The notes below the pieces were generated by a model, which saw only the letters and a program-made list of their open reading frames with translations, was not told where the DNA came from and did no database searches. Position numbers and translations under genes: made by a program. A stretch of 7,808 bases of DNA from positions 1-7,808 of the forward strand of contig PLIQ01000107.1 of assembly GCA_003140115.1 (NCBI GenBank), written 5' to 3'. The stretch is from Actinomycetota bacterium (GTDB lineage Bacteria; Actinomycetota; Actinomycetes; Streptosporangiales; Streptosporangiaceae). Shown here in pieces: positions 1 through 6,650 of the stretch. The stretch's first letter is position 1; each line of letters begins with the position of its first letter.

Positions 1-830
1 GACGCGCCGCGGGCCGCGTGGGCCGGGTCGGCGTCGGGGAACACGATGAACGGCGCGTGCCCGCCAAGCTCCAGCGACACGCGCTTGATCTGTGCGGCCG
101 CACCCTGGGCTAGCCGCTTGCCGACTTCCGTCGAGCCGGTGAAGGTCAGCTTGCGCACGGCCGGATTGGCCAGGAATTCGTCGCCCACGATCCTGGCCCG
201 GTCGGCGGTGACCAGGTTCACGACGCCCGCCGGAATCCCGACCTCGTGCAGGATGCGGAACACCTCCACCGCGCACAACGGCGTCTGCTGCGCGGGCTTG
301 AGCACGACCGTGCAGCCGGCCGCGAGGGCGGGTCCGATCTTCCTGGTCAGCATGGAGATCGGGTAGTTCCACGGGGTGACCGCGCCGACCACGCCCACCG
401 GCTGGTGCAGGACCATGAACCGCTGGTCGGCGCGGGCCGAGGGGATCGTGGACCCGTAGACGCGCTTGGCCTCCTCGGCGAACCACATCAAGAAGTCCGC
501 CGCGTACTGAACCTCGATCCGGGCCGTGCGCAGCGGCTTGCCCTGCTCGGTGGTCATGACCTTGGCCAGGTCGTCGGCGCGTTCTAGCATCAGCCGGTGC
601 GCCTCGTACAGGTAGCCAGCCCGCTCGTATGCGGTCCGGGCCGCCCAGGCCGGGAACGCGGCCTCCGCGGCGGCCACGGCGTCGCGGACGTCCTGGGTCT
701 CGGCCGCGCTGATCTGCGCGAGGACCTCGGAGGTGGCGGGGTTGGTAACGGGGAATGTGAGCCCTGATACCGCGTGCCGCCACTTACCGTCGACGTACAG
801 CGTTCCTGAGCTGGTGTCCGGCAGTGCCAT
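1..830 (-). CDS. Aldehyde dehydrogenase, succinate-semialdehyde dehydrogenase-like (partial, N-terminal 276 residues)
   Basis: NAD(P)-dependent oxidation of an aldehyde to its acid in the cytoplasm. The 276 visible residues form the ALDH cofactor-binding half. TPWNYP carries the oxyanion Asn155, VLKPA carries the cofactor-binding Lys178, TGSTEVG (231-237) is the Rossmann-type turn, and LELGG carries the general-base Glu254. The catalytic Cys should lie about 30-35 residues further, beyond the window edge, so activity cannot be confirmed here. The ATG at 828-830 is set by GGAGGA (836-841, minus strand) 5 bases upstream. The overall look (EQGKPL, GGHAPFIVF) is closest to GabD-type succinate-semialdehyde dehydrogenases, but this family's substrate cannot be read reliably from sequence. 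It is divergent from the VOC gene. In this acyl-CoA catabolic context it may clear an aldehyde intermediate (inference). Confidence 0.93.
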   Translation of the reverse strand, partial: MALPDTSSGTLYVDGKWRHAVSGLTFPVTNPATSEVLAQISAAETQDVRDAVAAAEAAFPAWAARTAYERAGYLYEAHRLMLERADDLAKVMTTEQGKPLRTARIEVQYAADFLMWFAEEAKRVYGSTIPSARADQRFMVLHQPVGVVGAVTPWNYPISMLTRKIGPALAAGCTVVLKPAQQTPLCAVEVFRILHEVGIPAGVVNLVTADRARIVGDEFLANPAVRKLTFTGSTEVGKRLAQGAAAQIKRVSLELGGHAPFIVFPDADPAHAARGA

Positions 831-1079
831 ACAGGTCCTCCGTGCAGAACTGAATGATTCGGTAGTTGTCCAAGTGTAGACCAAAGACGCTAGCTCGCAC
901 GAGGCCGGTCAGCAACCGGCGGAAGCGAGGGACCAGCGGCTCGAGGGGGCGCCGTCGGTACCGGACCGCGCGGCCGGAAAGTGATGTATTGTTCCAAGCT
1001 TTTAGATACGATGAACAACTGTCCGGGTTGACTCAAGCTGGCCTGCGGCCTTCACGCGAGCGAAGGAACGGATTCTCAA
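831..1079. other. Divergent intergenic region, ALDH / VOC
   Basis: These 249 bases separate the ALDH gene (minus) from the VOC gene (plus) and should hold both promoters. It contains an AT-richer patch at 981-1020 that stands out from the surrounding GC-rich DNA, a TTGACT hexamer at 1028-1033 resembling a -35 box (no convincing -10 at 16-18 bases) and an imperfect inverted repeat at 848-867. The ribosome site for the VOC gene is weak: AAGGAA around 1062-1067 is about 12 bases from the ATG. I see no RNA gene and no convincing small ORF here; the longer frames through it are shadows of the VOC gene. Confidence 0.6.
848..867. promoter_or_regulatory. Imperfect inverted repeat, candidate operator
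   Basis: AACT-GAATgATTC-ggt-AGTT: a 9-base palindrome (852-860) flanked by complementary AACT and AGTT with a 3-base offset. It lies 18-37 bases upstream of the ALDH start codon, overlapping where a repressor would block transcription or initiation. No regulator gene is in the window and the motif matches no operator I can name, so this is only a candidate. Confidence 0.25.
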
Positions 1080-1982
1080 ATGGCGATTGGCAAGCTCTTC
1101 CACATCATCCACATGACCGGCGACCTGCCCGAGCTCGAGGCCTGGTACGACGATGTCTTCAGCGTCCAGCGCGGTTTCCTCGACCACCACTACATGGAGG
1201 GCGAGAAGCGGGACGCCTCGCTGGTCGTGCTGGGCGACTGCGTCATCGAGCCGCTGGCCCCCGCATTCCGGGTGGAGGGCTGGGACGCCATGCCGCTGGG
1301 TCGCTTCTACAACCGGTTCGGCACCCACTGGCACTCCATCGCCTGGTACACCGACGACGCGGGCGAGATCTGGCAGCGCTGCACGGACAACGGTGTCCGC
1401 GTGTTCGTGGAGGGCGGCGTGCGGACCACGGAGCGACCGTCGCCGAAGGCGGCGATCATGACCCACCCCAAGGACACCATCGCGCAGCTGGAGTTCATGA
1501 ACCCGTACGGCACTTTGATGGAAGAGATGGACCCACGGCTCAAGCCCGGCTGGGATCCGAACTGGTGGGCGGACAACCACCCGCTCGGCCTGGTGGGCCT
1601 GGCCTACACCACCGTGCTCACCCGTGACCCGGACCGGGCCAAGCATGTCTACACCGACGTCCTGGGCGGCACGCTGATCCGCGAGAATTCCTCCGACCTG
1701 ACCGGCACGAGCAACGCATACGTCCAGATGGGCGAGGCGATCGTCGAGCTGGCCACGCCGACCCGGGACGGCACGCTGGCCGCCGACGACATGGCGTCCC
1801 ACGGCGAGATCCACCACGCCGCGGCGTTCCGGGTCCGGGATCTGGACCGCGCCGAGCAGTACCTGAAGAGCAAGGGCATCGAGTCGCTCGGCCGGGACGA
1901 TTCGACCCTGCTGACCCGGCCCGATACTACGCAAGGGGTTCCGTTCCGCTGGACCACGAGCGACATCACAGTAGACCAGTGA
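1080..1982 (+). CDS. VOC superfamily protein (glyoxalase / extradiol dioxygenase fold), two module pairs
   Basis: A 300-residue cytoplasmic protein of the vicinal-oxygen-chelate superfamily. The N-terminal half (about 1-150) has a full metal-ligand set at family positions: His8 (HIIHMTGDL), Glu57 (CVIEPL), His85 (HWHSIAWYTDD) and Glu138 (AQLEFMNP). The C-terminal half (about 171-300) repeats the fold (DPDRAKHVYTDVLGG, then HHAAAFRVRDLDRAEQYL). It keeps Glu223 and His245/His246 but has Tyr176 where the first His would be and no evident final Glu, so it is probably structural or ligand-binding only. The superfamily includes glyoxalase I, epimerases, dioxygenases and resistance proteins; which applies here is not readable. 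Its stop lies 13 bases before the hydratase start, so the two are probably co-transcribed and translationally coupled. The ATG at 1080 puts His8 at the normal position, though its Shine-Dalgarno site is weak and distant. Confidence 0.88.
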   Translation: MAIGKLFHIIHMTGDLPELEAWYDDVFSVQRGFLDHHYMEGEKRDASLVVLGDCVIEPLAPAFRVEGWDAMPLGRFYNRFGTHWHSIAWYTDDAGEIWQRCTDNGVRVFVEGGVRTTERPSPKAAIMTHPKDTIAQLEFMNPYGTLMEEMDPRLKPGWDPNWWADNHPLGLVGLAYTTVLTRDPDRAKHVYTDVLGGTLIRENSSDLTGTSNAYVQMGEAIVELATPTRDGTLAADDMASHGEIHHAAAFRVRDLDRAEQYLKSKGIESLGRDDSTLLTRPDTTQGVPFRWTTSDITVDQ

Positions 1983-1993
1983 GGCCAGTGAGG
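1976..1993. repeat. 9-base perfect tandem duplication at the VOC stop
   Basis: CCAGTGAGG occurs twice back to back (1976-1984, 1985-1993). The first copy contains the VOC stop codon (TGA, 1980-1982) and the second forms the spacer before the hydratase ATG at 1996. The duplication sets the 13-base distance between the two genes and supplies a second in-sequence TGA. Confidence 0.85.
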
Positions 1994-1995
1994 CC

Positions 1996-2730
1996 ATGAA
2001 GGCTGATCCCTCCGCCACAGCCGGATCGAGCCTGGAGGGCGAGGCGGCCTCCGCCACAGCCGGATCATCGAGCCTCGAAGGCGGGGTCGTGCGCTATCGG
2101 GTCGCGGGCGCGGTGGCTGAGATCACGCTGAACCGGCCCGAGGTGCTCAACGCCATCAACGGCGCGATGCATCGCGGGATCCTGGCCGCGCTGGACCGGG
2201 CCGCGGGCGACGACACCGTCCGGGTGGTGGTCCTGCGCGGCAGCGGGCGGGCGTTCAGCGCGGGCGGCGACCTGAAGGCGGTGGCCGCGGGCGAGGACGT
2301 CGGGCACCCGGCGGCCTTGGGGCAGGCCATCTGGAGCCTGGCCAAGCCGGTGATCGCCGCGGTGCACGGCTACTGTCTCGGGCAGGCTTGCGAGCTGGCC
2401 GCCGTCTGTGATCTTACGGTGGCGACTACGAGCGCCAAGTTCGGCGAGGTGGAGATCGGCCTCGGCTGGGGGCCGCCCCTGCCCATCACGCCGTTCGTGC
2501 TCGGACTCAAACGCGCGAAGGAAGTCCTGCTGCTCGGCGAGATATTCGATGCCGAGCTCGCGATGCAGATCGGCCTGGTCAACCGGGTGGTCAGCGACGA
2601 CGGACTGGACGCCGAGGTGGCCGGGATCACGGAGCGGATCGCGGGCCTCAAGCCCGAGGCGGTGGCGGCCAACAAGAGGCTCATCAACAGCCGCTACGAA
2701 CGGGCCGGATTCGTGCCCGGGGCCGGGTGA
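1996..2730 (+). CDS. Enoyl-CoA hydratase/isomerase (crotonase) family protein, short C-terminus
   Basis: Crotonase-fold enzyme of 244 residues, expected to hydrate trans-2-enoyl-CoA to 3-hydroxyacyl-CoA. NRPEVLNAIN (47-56) is the family N-terminal motif. AFSAGGDLK (87-94) and VHGYCLGQACELAAVCD (123-139) form the oxyanion hole. Both acidic residues of true hydratases are present: Glu133 (CELA) and Glu153 (EVEIGLGWG). Two things are odd. Residues 6-30 are a duplicated low-complexity leader (SATAGSSLEG twice) before the fold starts near residue 31. The protein stops at about NSRYERAGF, where relatives usually continue for some 30 residues through the C-terminal helices; tandem repeats begin exactly there. 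GTG at 2089 (residue 32) is a plausible alternative start that would drop the leader. The Shine-Dalgarno site for 1996 is poor, consistent with coupling to the VOC gene. Confidence 0.88.
   Translation: MKADPSATAGSSLEGEAASATAGSSSLEGGVVRYRVAGAVAEITLNRPEVLNAINGAMHRGILAALDRAAGDDTVRVVVLRGSGRAFSAGGDLKAVAAGEDVGHPAALGQAIWSLAKPVIAAVHGYCLGQACELAAVCDLTVATTSAKFGEVEIGLGWGPPLPITPFVLGLKRAKEVLLLGEIFDAELAMQIGLVNRVVSDDGLDAEVAGITERIAGLKPEAVAANKRLINSRYERAGFVPGAG
2011..2083. repeat. 39-base-period direct duplication in the hydratase 5' end
   Basis: TCCGCCACAGCCGGATC begins both copies (2011 and 2050). Copy 1 runs to about 2041 and copy 2 to 2083; copy 2 has an extra ATC after the shared core and a few substitutions. 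The period is 39 bases, so the frame is kept and the peptide SATAGSS-LEG is repeated. Confidence 0.85.
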
Positions 2731-2818
2731 GGAGGTTCGCGCGGCCGGGTGAGAGAAGGCTCGCGCGGGCGGGTGAGGAGGTTCGCGGGCGGGTCAGAGA
2801 AGGTTCGCGGCGGGTCAG
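2725..2818. repeat. Tandem repeat spanning the hydratase/racemase convergent junction
   Basis: Four units and a partial fifth, each beginning GGGTGAG or GGGTCAG: 2725-2746, 2747-2770, 2771-2790, 2791-2811, 2812-2818. The bodies alternate, GGAGGTTCGCG in units 1 and 3 and AGAAGG(C/T)TCGCG in units 2 and 4, suggesting that a two-unit block was duplicated. The hydratase stop (TGA, 2728-2730) is in unit 1 and the racemase stop (TCA on this strand, 2815-2817) is in the partial unit 5. Unit lengths of 20-24 are not multiples of 3, so the array is not coding. No clear terminator hairpin is visible. Confidence 0.85.
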
Positions 2819-4014
2819 GTCTGGACGGCGGCGCCGCAGGCGACTAGGTCCGCCGCGTCGGCCAAGCCCCAGGCGGTGAGCGCTTCGAGCGTGTGCTGGC
2901 CGGGGAGCGGAGCCGGGTCCGGTAGTTCGCCCGGGGTGCGGGAGAACCGTGGCGCGGGGGCCGGCTGGATGAAGCCGTCCCGGGTGACGTAGGTCTGCCG
3001 CGCGGTCAGGTGCTCATCGGCGGCGGCCTCGGTCAGCGACAGGACCGGTTCGACGCACGCGTCGGTCCCGGCGAAGGTCGCCGTCCACTGCTCGCGGGTC
3101 CGGTCCTTGAATCGGGCCGCCAGGAGTTCGCGCAACTTTGGCCAGTTCCGCGGGTCGGCCCGGTCGGGCGGGTCGGTGAGGCCGAGCCCGTCGATCAGGG
3201 CGGCGTAGAACCGCGGCTCCAGGGCACCGACCGCCATCCACTGCCCGTCCGCCGTCTCGTAGACGTCGTACCAGGGCACGCCGCCGTCGAGCAGGTTCAC
3301 CCCGCGCTCGTCCCGCCACCAGCCCTGGGCCATCATCATCAGCGGCATGGCCAGCAGCGAGGCCACCCCGTCCACGATGGCGGTGTCGACGACCTGGCCC
3401 CGTCCGGACGTGGCCCGCTCGACCAGGGCCGCGCAGATGCCGTAGGCCATGACCATCCCGCCGCCGCCGAAGTCGCCGAGCAGGTTCGCGGGAAACTGCG
3501 GCGGGCCGCCCGCACGGCCCAGGGCGTGCAGCGCGCCGGTGCGGGCGATGTACCCGATGTCGTGGCCCACCGTGTTAGCCAGCGGGCCGTGCTGCCCCCA
3601 GCCGGTCATCCGGGCGTACACCAGGCGCGGATTGCGGCGCAGGCAGACCTCCGGGCCGACGCCTATCCGGTCGGTCACCCCCGGCCGGAAGCCCTCGAGC
3701 AGCACGTCGGCGACGTCGACCAGGCGCAGCAGCGCGTCCACCGCCCGCGGGTGCTTGAGGTCGAGCACGACGGAGTGGCGGCCGCGGTTCAGGAACTCTC
3801 GCTCGGGGCGGGCCTGGCCGGGCCCGGGGCGGTCGGGCCCGGGGCGGTCGGGGCCGGGGCGGTCGGGGGCAGGTCGATCTATGCGGAGGACGGTGGCGCC
3901 GGAGTCGGCGAGCATCATGGCGCAGAATGGGGCGGGGCCGATGCCCGCGAGCTCGATCACGCGGACGCCCGCCAGCGGCCCGGCCCGGCGCTCGGCTGGT
4001 GCCGGTGCGCTCAC
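2815..4014 (-). CDS. mcr: Alpha-methylacyl-CoA racemase (CoA-transferase family III fold)
   Basis: Epimerises the 2-methyl centre of branched acyl-CoA thioesters so that (S)-selective beta-oxidation can proceed; cytoplasmic. The 399 residues follow the Mycobacterium tuberculosis Mcr pattern closely: [15 protein letters not shown] near the start, [14 protein letters not shown] (133-146), [21 protein letters not shown] and [12 protein letters not shown]. The catalytic residues of that family are all in place as His151, Asp181 and Glu266, and the APRFSRT C-terminal motif (354-360) is present. The start is GTG at 4012-4014, preceded by GGAGGT at 6 bases; the reading frame runs open further upstream, but that part has no family similarity. 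A tandem PDRPG insertion (about 50-66) lengthens the loop after RIDRP. It converges on the hydratase and diverges from the HSD10-like gene, which suits a branched-chain acyl-CoA pathway. CoA-transferase activity is a less likely alternative. Confidence 0.92.
   Translation of the reverse strand: MSAPAPAERRAGPLAGVRVIELAGIGPAPFCAMMLADSGATVLRIDRPAPDRPGPDRPGPDRPGPGQARPEREFLNRGRHSVVLDLKHPRAVDALLRLVDVADVLLEGFRPGVTDRIGVGPEVCLRRNPRLVYARMTGWGQHGPLANTVGHDIGYIARTGALHALGRAGGPPQFPANLLGDFGGGGMVMAYGICAALVERATSGRGQVVDTAIVDGVASLLAMPLMMMAQGWWRDERGVNLLDGGVPWYDVYETADGQWMAVGALEPRFYAALIDGLGLTDPPDRADPRNWPKLRELLAARFKDRTREQWTATFAGTDACVEPVLSLTEAAADEHLTARQTYVTRDGFIQPAPAPRFSRTPGELPDPAPLPGQHTLEALTAWGLADAADLVACGAAVQT
3820..3864. 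repeat. 15-base in-frame minisatellite within the racemase gene
   Basis: Three 15-base units: 3820-3834 and 3835-3849 are identical (GGGCCCGGGGCGGTC) and 3850-3864 differs at one place. A degenerate stretch follows to about 3875. On the minus strand they encode PDRPG repeats in a loop where the M. tuberculosis enzyme (from memory) has an unrelated short sequence. Frame is preserved, and the catalytic core lies well downstream. Confidence 0.9.
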
Positions 4015-4090
4015 GTGGCTACCTCCGGATTGCGCTGGCGCGGTTCTTTCCTCTAAACCAGTACCACATCGGATACCTCGGGAGGCGCGG
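4015..4090. promoter_or_regulatory. Compact divergent promoter region, racemase / HSD10-like SDR
   Basis: Only 76 bases separate the two start codons, so the promoters must overlap and the pair is likely co-regulated. A possible plus-strand promoter is TTGCGC (4030-4035), 18 bases, TAAACC (4054-4059). A loose inverted motif, GTACC-ACATC-GGATAC (4061-4076), lies between it and the SDR ribosome site and could bind a regulator. Both ribosome sites are strong: GGAGGT (minus, 4021-4026) and GGGAGG (plus, 4080-4085). Confidence 0.4.
4021..4026 (-). promoter_or_regulatory. Ribosome binding site fixing the racemase GTG start
   Basis: GGAGGT on the minus strand, 6 bases upstream of GTG 4012-4014. It decides for the GTG start against a longer frame reading through from upstream. 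Confidence 0.85.
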
Positions 4091-5179
4091 ATGGAGATCG
4101 CGGGAAGCATCGCCCTGGTCACCGGCGGGGCGTCGGGTTTGGGCCTGGCCACGACCCGCCAGCTGCACGGCGCGGGGGCGTCGGTGGTCGTCTTCGACCT
4201 GCCCGGCTCGAACGGCCTGGCGGTGGCCAGGGACCTGGGACCCCGGGCCGCATTCTCGGCGGGCGACGTGACGAGCCCGGCGGACGTGGACGCGGCGCTG
4301 GACGCCGCGGGTGCGCTGGCGGGCGGGGTACCGCGGATCGTGGTCAACTGCGCGGGCATCGGCACCGCGGCCCGGACCACGAGCAAGGACGGCCCGTTCC
4401 CGCTGGAGTCCTTCACCCGGGTGATCCAGGTCAACCTCATCGGGACGTTCAACGTGATCCGGCTGGCCGCGTACCGGATGAGCCAGGCCGGCGAGGAAGC
4501 GGGCGAGCGGGGCGTGATCGTCAACACGGCGTCGGTCGCCGCGTTCGAGGGGCAGATCGGCCAGGCGGCCTACTCCGCGTCCAAGGGCGGCATCGTCGGC
4601 ATGACGCTGCCGATCGCCCGCGACCTGGCCCGGCTGAAGATCCGGGTGATGACGATCGCGCCCGGCCTGTTCAACACGCCGCTGCTCGGCAACCTGCCCG
4701 ACGAGGCGATCAAGTCGCTGGGCGAGCAGGTGCCCCATCCGGCCCGGCTCGGCGATCCGGCGGAGTACGCCGCGCTGGTGGCCCACATCGTGCAGAACCC
4801 GATGCTCAACGGGGAGACGATCCGGCTGGACGGCGCGATCCGGATGGGTCCCCGGTTAGGTCTCCGGCTGAGCTCTGTCCGGTTGAGCTCTGTCTGCCTG
4901 AGCTCTGTCTGCCTGATCGGGGCCGCCGCGCATGGTGGCCAGCAGGCGTTCGATGTCGGCCCGGGACAGCGACCGCTGCCATTCGGGGAGCACGCCGCGC
5001 ATGATGAAGCCGCCCGGCGCGGGCTCGATGGAGGTGAGCATGACGTCGAAGGGGAGTTTGGGCAGGGGCACGTGAAAGGCCGGGACGCGCAGCGACAGGC
5101 GCCGGTCAAGCAGGTGCAGGGCCCGCGGCACGACACGGATCGACTGCCCGCCCGCGCCCGGCTCGACCTCCAGGCGTAG
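4091..5179 (+). CDS. HSD10-like 3-hydroxyacyl-CoA dehydrogenase (SDR) with stop-loss C-terminal extension
   Basis: Classical short-chain dehydrogenase, NAD-dependent by its Asp36 (VVVFDLPG). It is closest to 3-hydroxyacyl-CoA / 2-methyl-3-hydroxybutyryl-CoA dehydrogenases (HSD10 type), which act in fatty-acid and isoleucine breakdown. TGGASGLG (11-18) binds the cofactor, NCAG is at 86-89, and catalytic Ser148, Tyr161 and Lys165 (YSASK) are present. PGLFNTP (191-197) and the family ending [14 protein letters not shown] are present. Relatives end about there, at residue 255 (base 4855). Here the next bases are TTAG, with TAG one base out of frame, and the frame stays open to 5177-5179. This gives 362 residues, the last 107 antisense to the DUF2993-like gene and starting with LSSV(R/C) repeats. 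A one-base insertion (or sequencing error) at 4856-4857 is the simplest explanation. GGGAGG 5 bases upstream supports the ATG at 4091. Confidence 0.88.
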   Translation: MEIAGSIALVTGGASGLGLATTRQLHGAGASVVVFDLPGSNGLAVARDLGPRAAFSAGDVTSPADVDAALDAAGALAGGVPRIVVNCAGIGTAARTTSKDGPFPLESFTRVIQVNLIGTFNVIRLAAYRMSQAGEEAGERGVIVNTASVAAFEGQIGQAAYSASKGGIVGMTLPIARDLARLKIRVMTIAPGLFNTPLLGNLPDEAIKSLGEQVPHPARLGDPAEYAALVAHIVQNPMLNGETIRLDGAIRMGPRLGLRLSSVRLSSVCLSSVCLIGAAAHGGQQAFDVGPGQRPLPFGEHAAHDEAARRGLDGGEHDVEGEFGQGHVKGRDAQRQAPVKQVQGPRHDTDRLPARARLDLQA

Positions 5180-5689
5180 CCACGGCGCCCCGGCCAAGCC
5201 GACCTGCGGGACGCCCTCGTACATGGCCAGTTCCAGCCGCGGCGACACGGCGGCCAGCCAGCGGGTCGCGGCCTGAGCCGACAGGAACGCCTCGCAGCGG
5301 ATGGGCGCGGCCACCAGCACCGGCTTGGTGCCGGGCCGCAGGTGCACGTTCCTGGCCAGGATCTCGAGCCGCTCGAACCGGTAGTCGTTCCATTCGACGT
5401 CCCGCGCGAGGATGCGGAGCTGGCCGTACTGGCCGACGGCCCGGGCCAGATCGGAACCTTCGACGGACAGGTCTTCCAGGACCAGGGTCAGGTCGCGGCC
5501 GGCGAAGGTGAACGTCCGCTTCTTGCCGATCAGCCAGTTCCGGGCGGTGTCCACGATCATCGTGAACGGGTCGCCGACCAGCAGACCCGGCTGGGGCAGG
5601 CCGAGGGAGGCGGCCGCGGCGGCGGACAGCGAGAGAACGTCGGTCAGGTTCCGCTTCCACTCATCGAGCCAGGGCCACCGCTCAGCCAT
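4856..5689 (-). CDS. DUF2993 / LmeA-like protein
   Basis: A 277-residue protein that I assign tentatively to the DUF2993 (LmeA phospholipid-binding) type. The resemblance is in architecture and short motifs: an alternating hydrophobic beta-rich body ([18 protein letters not shown], 98-115), a helical stretch around [12 protein letters not shown] (about 136-147), and the ending [16 protein letters not shown] followed by [12 protein letters not shown]. Such proteins bind lipids in actinobacterial envelopes. This one shows no signal peptide or membrane helix, so a cytoplasmic or membrane-face location is more likely. The C-terminus is a repeat tail ([10 protein letters not shown]). The ATG at 5687-5689 is the earliest possible start, because an in-frame stop lies two codons upstream. 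No Shine-Dalgarno site precedes it, so it may be leaderless. Its 3' end overlaps the extended SDR on the other strand. Confidence 0.6.
   Translation of the reverse strand: MAERWPWLDEWKRNLTDVLSLSAAAAASLGLPQPGLLVGDPFTMIVDTARNWLIGKKRTFTFAGRDLTLVLEDLSVEGSDLARAVGQYGQLRILARDVEWNDYRFERLEILARNVHLRPGTKPVLVAAPIRCEAFLSAQAATRWLAAVSPRLELAMYEGVPQVGLAGAPWLRLEVEPGAGGQSIRVVPRALHLLDRRLSLRVPAFHVPLPKLPFDVMLTSIEPAPGGFIMRGVLPEWQRSLSRADIERLLATMRGGPDQADRAQADRAQPDRAQPET
4869..4913. repeat. 15-base tandem repeat at the SDR / DUF2993-like convergent junction
   Basis: Three units: 4869-4883 (TGAGCTCTGTCCGGT), then 4884-4898 and 4899-4913 (both TGAGCTCTGTCTGCC). A decayed copy probably precedes them at about 4855-4868 and contains the stop of the minus-strand gene. 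Because 15 is a multiple of 3, both strands read pentapeptide repeats: [10 protein letters not shown] in the extended SDR frame and (P/A)DRAQ at the C-terminus of the minus-strand protein. Confidence 0.9.
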
Positions 5690-5957
5690 GGAGCGTTAGG
5701 CAGATGCGGGTAGGCCGGACCGCGATCGCAGCGGGTCTTTGCGTAACGTAAGACACAGCTTCATGCTGACACGGCGCCTGCAGCCAGGCAACTTGCGGTC
5801 GTATTGTCCGGGTCGCGCTGGTGACCGGTGGGCTAACAGGGGGCTGGGGGGCAAACCGGATGGCCGTTCGGCATAAATGTTCGTGAGCGGACGCGAGGCG
5901 GTCCGTGACCAGGCCCGCCGGGGCGGTCCGGCACAATGAGCGATCAAGGAGGCAACT
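5690..5957. other. Divergent intergenic region, DUF2993-like / second SDR
   Basis: These 268 bases hold the promoters of two divergent genes. Visible elements: TGCGTAACGTAAG at 5740-5752; GTATTGTCC at 5800-5808, which on the minus strand gives ACAATAC, a possible -10; a G-rich run, GGTGGG at 5827-5832 then GGGGG (5839-5843) and GGGGGG (5846-5851); and a CATAAAT patch at 5871-5877 as a possible plus-strand -10. No pair of boxes with good spacing is convincing. An ATG at 5936 with a long frame is a shadow of the SDR gene. Confidence 0.55.
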
Positions 5958-6647
5958 ATGACGGAACGAGCATTGGCCGGCCGCGCGATCGTCGTGCTGG
6001 GTGCGACCGGGGGCCTCGGCCGGGCGGTCACCGAGCGGTTCCGGGCCGACGGCGCGTCGGTGCTGGCGTTCGACGCCCGGATCCCGGCCGCGCAGGAGCG
6101 GCAGGACCAGGTGGAGTACGTGGCGGTGGACGCGCTGGACGAGACCAGCGTCTCGGTGGCGTTCGCGCAGGCCCCGCCGGTCGCGGCGGTGGTCAACCTG
6201 ATCGGCGGGTACGCGCCGCCGCAGGCCCTGTCCATGCTCGACATCGGCGTGCTCCGCCAGCAGTTCGAGGTGAACCTGGTGAGCGCGGCGATCGTCACCA
6301 AGTACGCGATGCCCATGCTGGCCGCGCGGGACGGCGGCGCGATCGTGCACGTCTCGAGCCGGGTCGCGCTGCAGAAGTGGGAGAACAGCTTCTCCTACAG
6401 CGTGAGCAAGCTCGGCGTGGTGCGCCTGGTCGAGGCGGCCGCGGTGGAGGGCCGGGCGGACGGCGTGCGGGTCAACTGCATCCTGCCCAGCATCATCGAC
6501 ACGCCGGCCAACCGGGCGGCGCTGCCCAACGCGATGCACCACCAGTGGCCGAAGCCGTCCGAGCTCGCGGCCGTGCTTTCCTTCCTGATCAGCGACGATG
6601 CGGTGCTCATCTCCGGGGCGGCGATTCCGGTGTACGGGCGGGTGTGA
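5958..6647 (+). CDS. Short-chain dehydrogenase/reductase, short form (229 residues)
   Basis: NAD(P)-dependent oxidoreductase of the SDR family, cytoplasmic, substrate unknown. GATGGLG (15-21) is the cofactor glycine motif. NLIGGY (80-85) stands in place of the usual NNAG, as in several short SDRs and in dihydropteridine-reductase-like members. The active site is Ser133/Ser134 (HVSSRVA), Tyr147 and Lys151 (YSVSK), and LPSIIDTPANR (176-186) is the post-catalytic loop. Length and the AIPVYGRV end fit the short SDR group. AAGGAGG (5946-5952), 5 bases before the ATG, fixes the start. Its stop lies 3 bases before the GTG of the DHPS-like gene, so the two are almost certainly translated from one message. 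Whether its substrate is a pterin, as the partner gene might suggest, is speculation. Confidence 0.88.
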   Translation: MTERALAGRAIVVLGATGGLGRAVTERFRADGASVLAFDARIPAAQERQDQVEYVAVDALDETSVSVAFAQAPPVAAVVNLIGGYAPPQALSMLDIGVLRQQFEVNLVSAAIVTKYAMPMLAARDGGAIVHVSSRVALQKWENSFSYSVSKLGVVRLVEAAAVEGRADGVRVNCILPSIIDTPANRAALPNAMHHQWPKPSELAAVLSFLISDDAVLISGAAIPVYGRV

Positions 6648-6650
6648 GGG

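Noticed and set aside
1002..2057. Long minus-strand frame of 351 codons opposite the VOC gene
   Set aside because: It is the antisense shadow of the VOC gene in high-GC DNA: no recognisable domain, Arg/His-rich composition, and the plus strand has a complete metal-binding VOC protein.
2089..2091. GTG as the preferred hydratase start
   Set aside because: It would remove the repeated leader and fit the fold boundary, but has no clearly better ribosome site than ATG 1996, which is close enough to the VOC stop for coupling. Kept only as an alternative.
2725..2818. CRISPR-like array
   Set aside because: Units are 20-24 bases and directly adjacent, with no unique spacers, so it is a plain tandem repeat.
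3010..4056. 348-codon plus-strand frame opposite the racemase
   Set aside because: No domain similarity and typical shadow composition (Gly/Arg/His/Val); the minus strand encodes a complete racemase with catalytic triad.
3449..4090. Upstream extension of the HSD10-like frame
   Set aside because: Arg/Ser/Pro-rich shadow of the racemase gene. The SDR fold begins at [13 protein letters not shown] and GGGAGG precedes the ATG at 4091.
4015..4527. N-terminal extension of the racemase frame upstream of GTG 4014
   Set aside because: The open frame continues upstream, but that part is antisense to the SDR, has no family similarity, and GGAGGT is placed precisely for the GTG.
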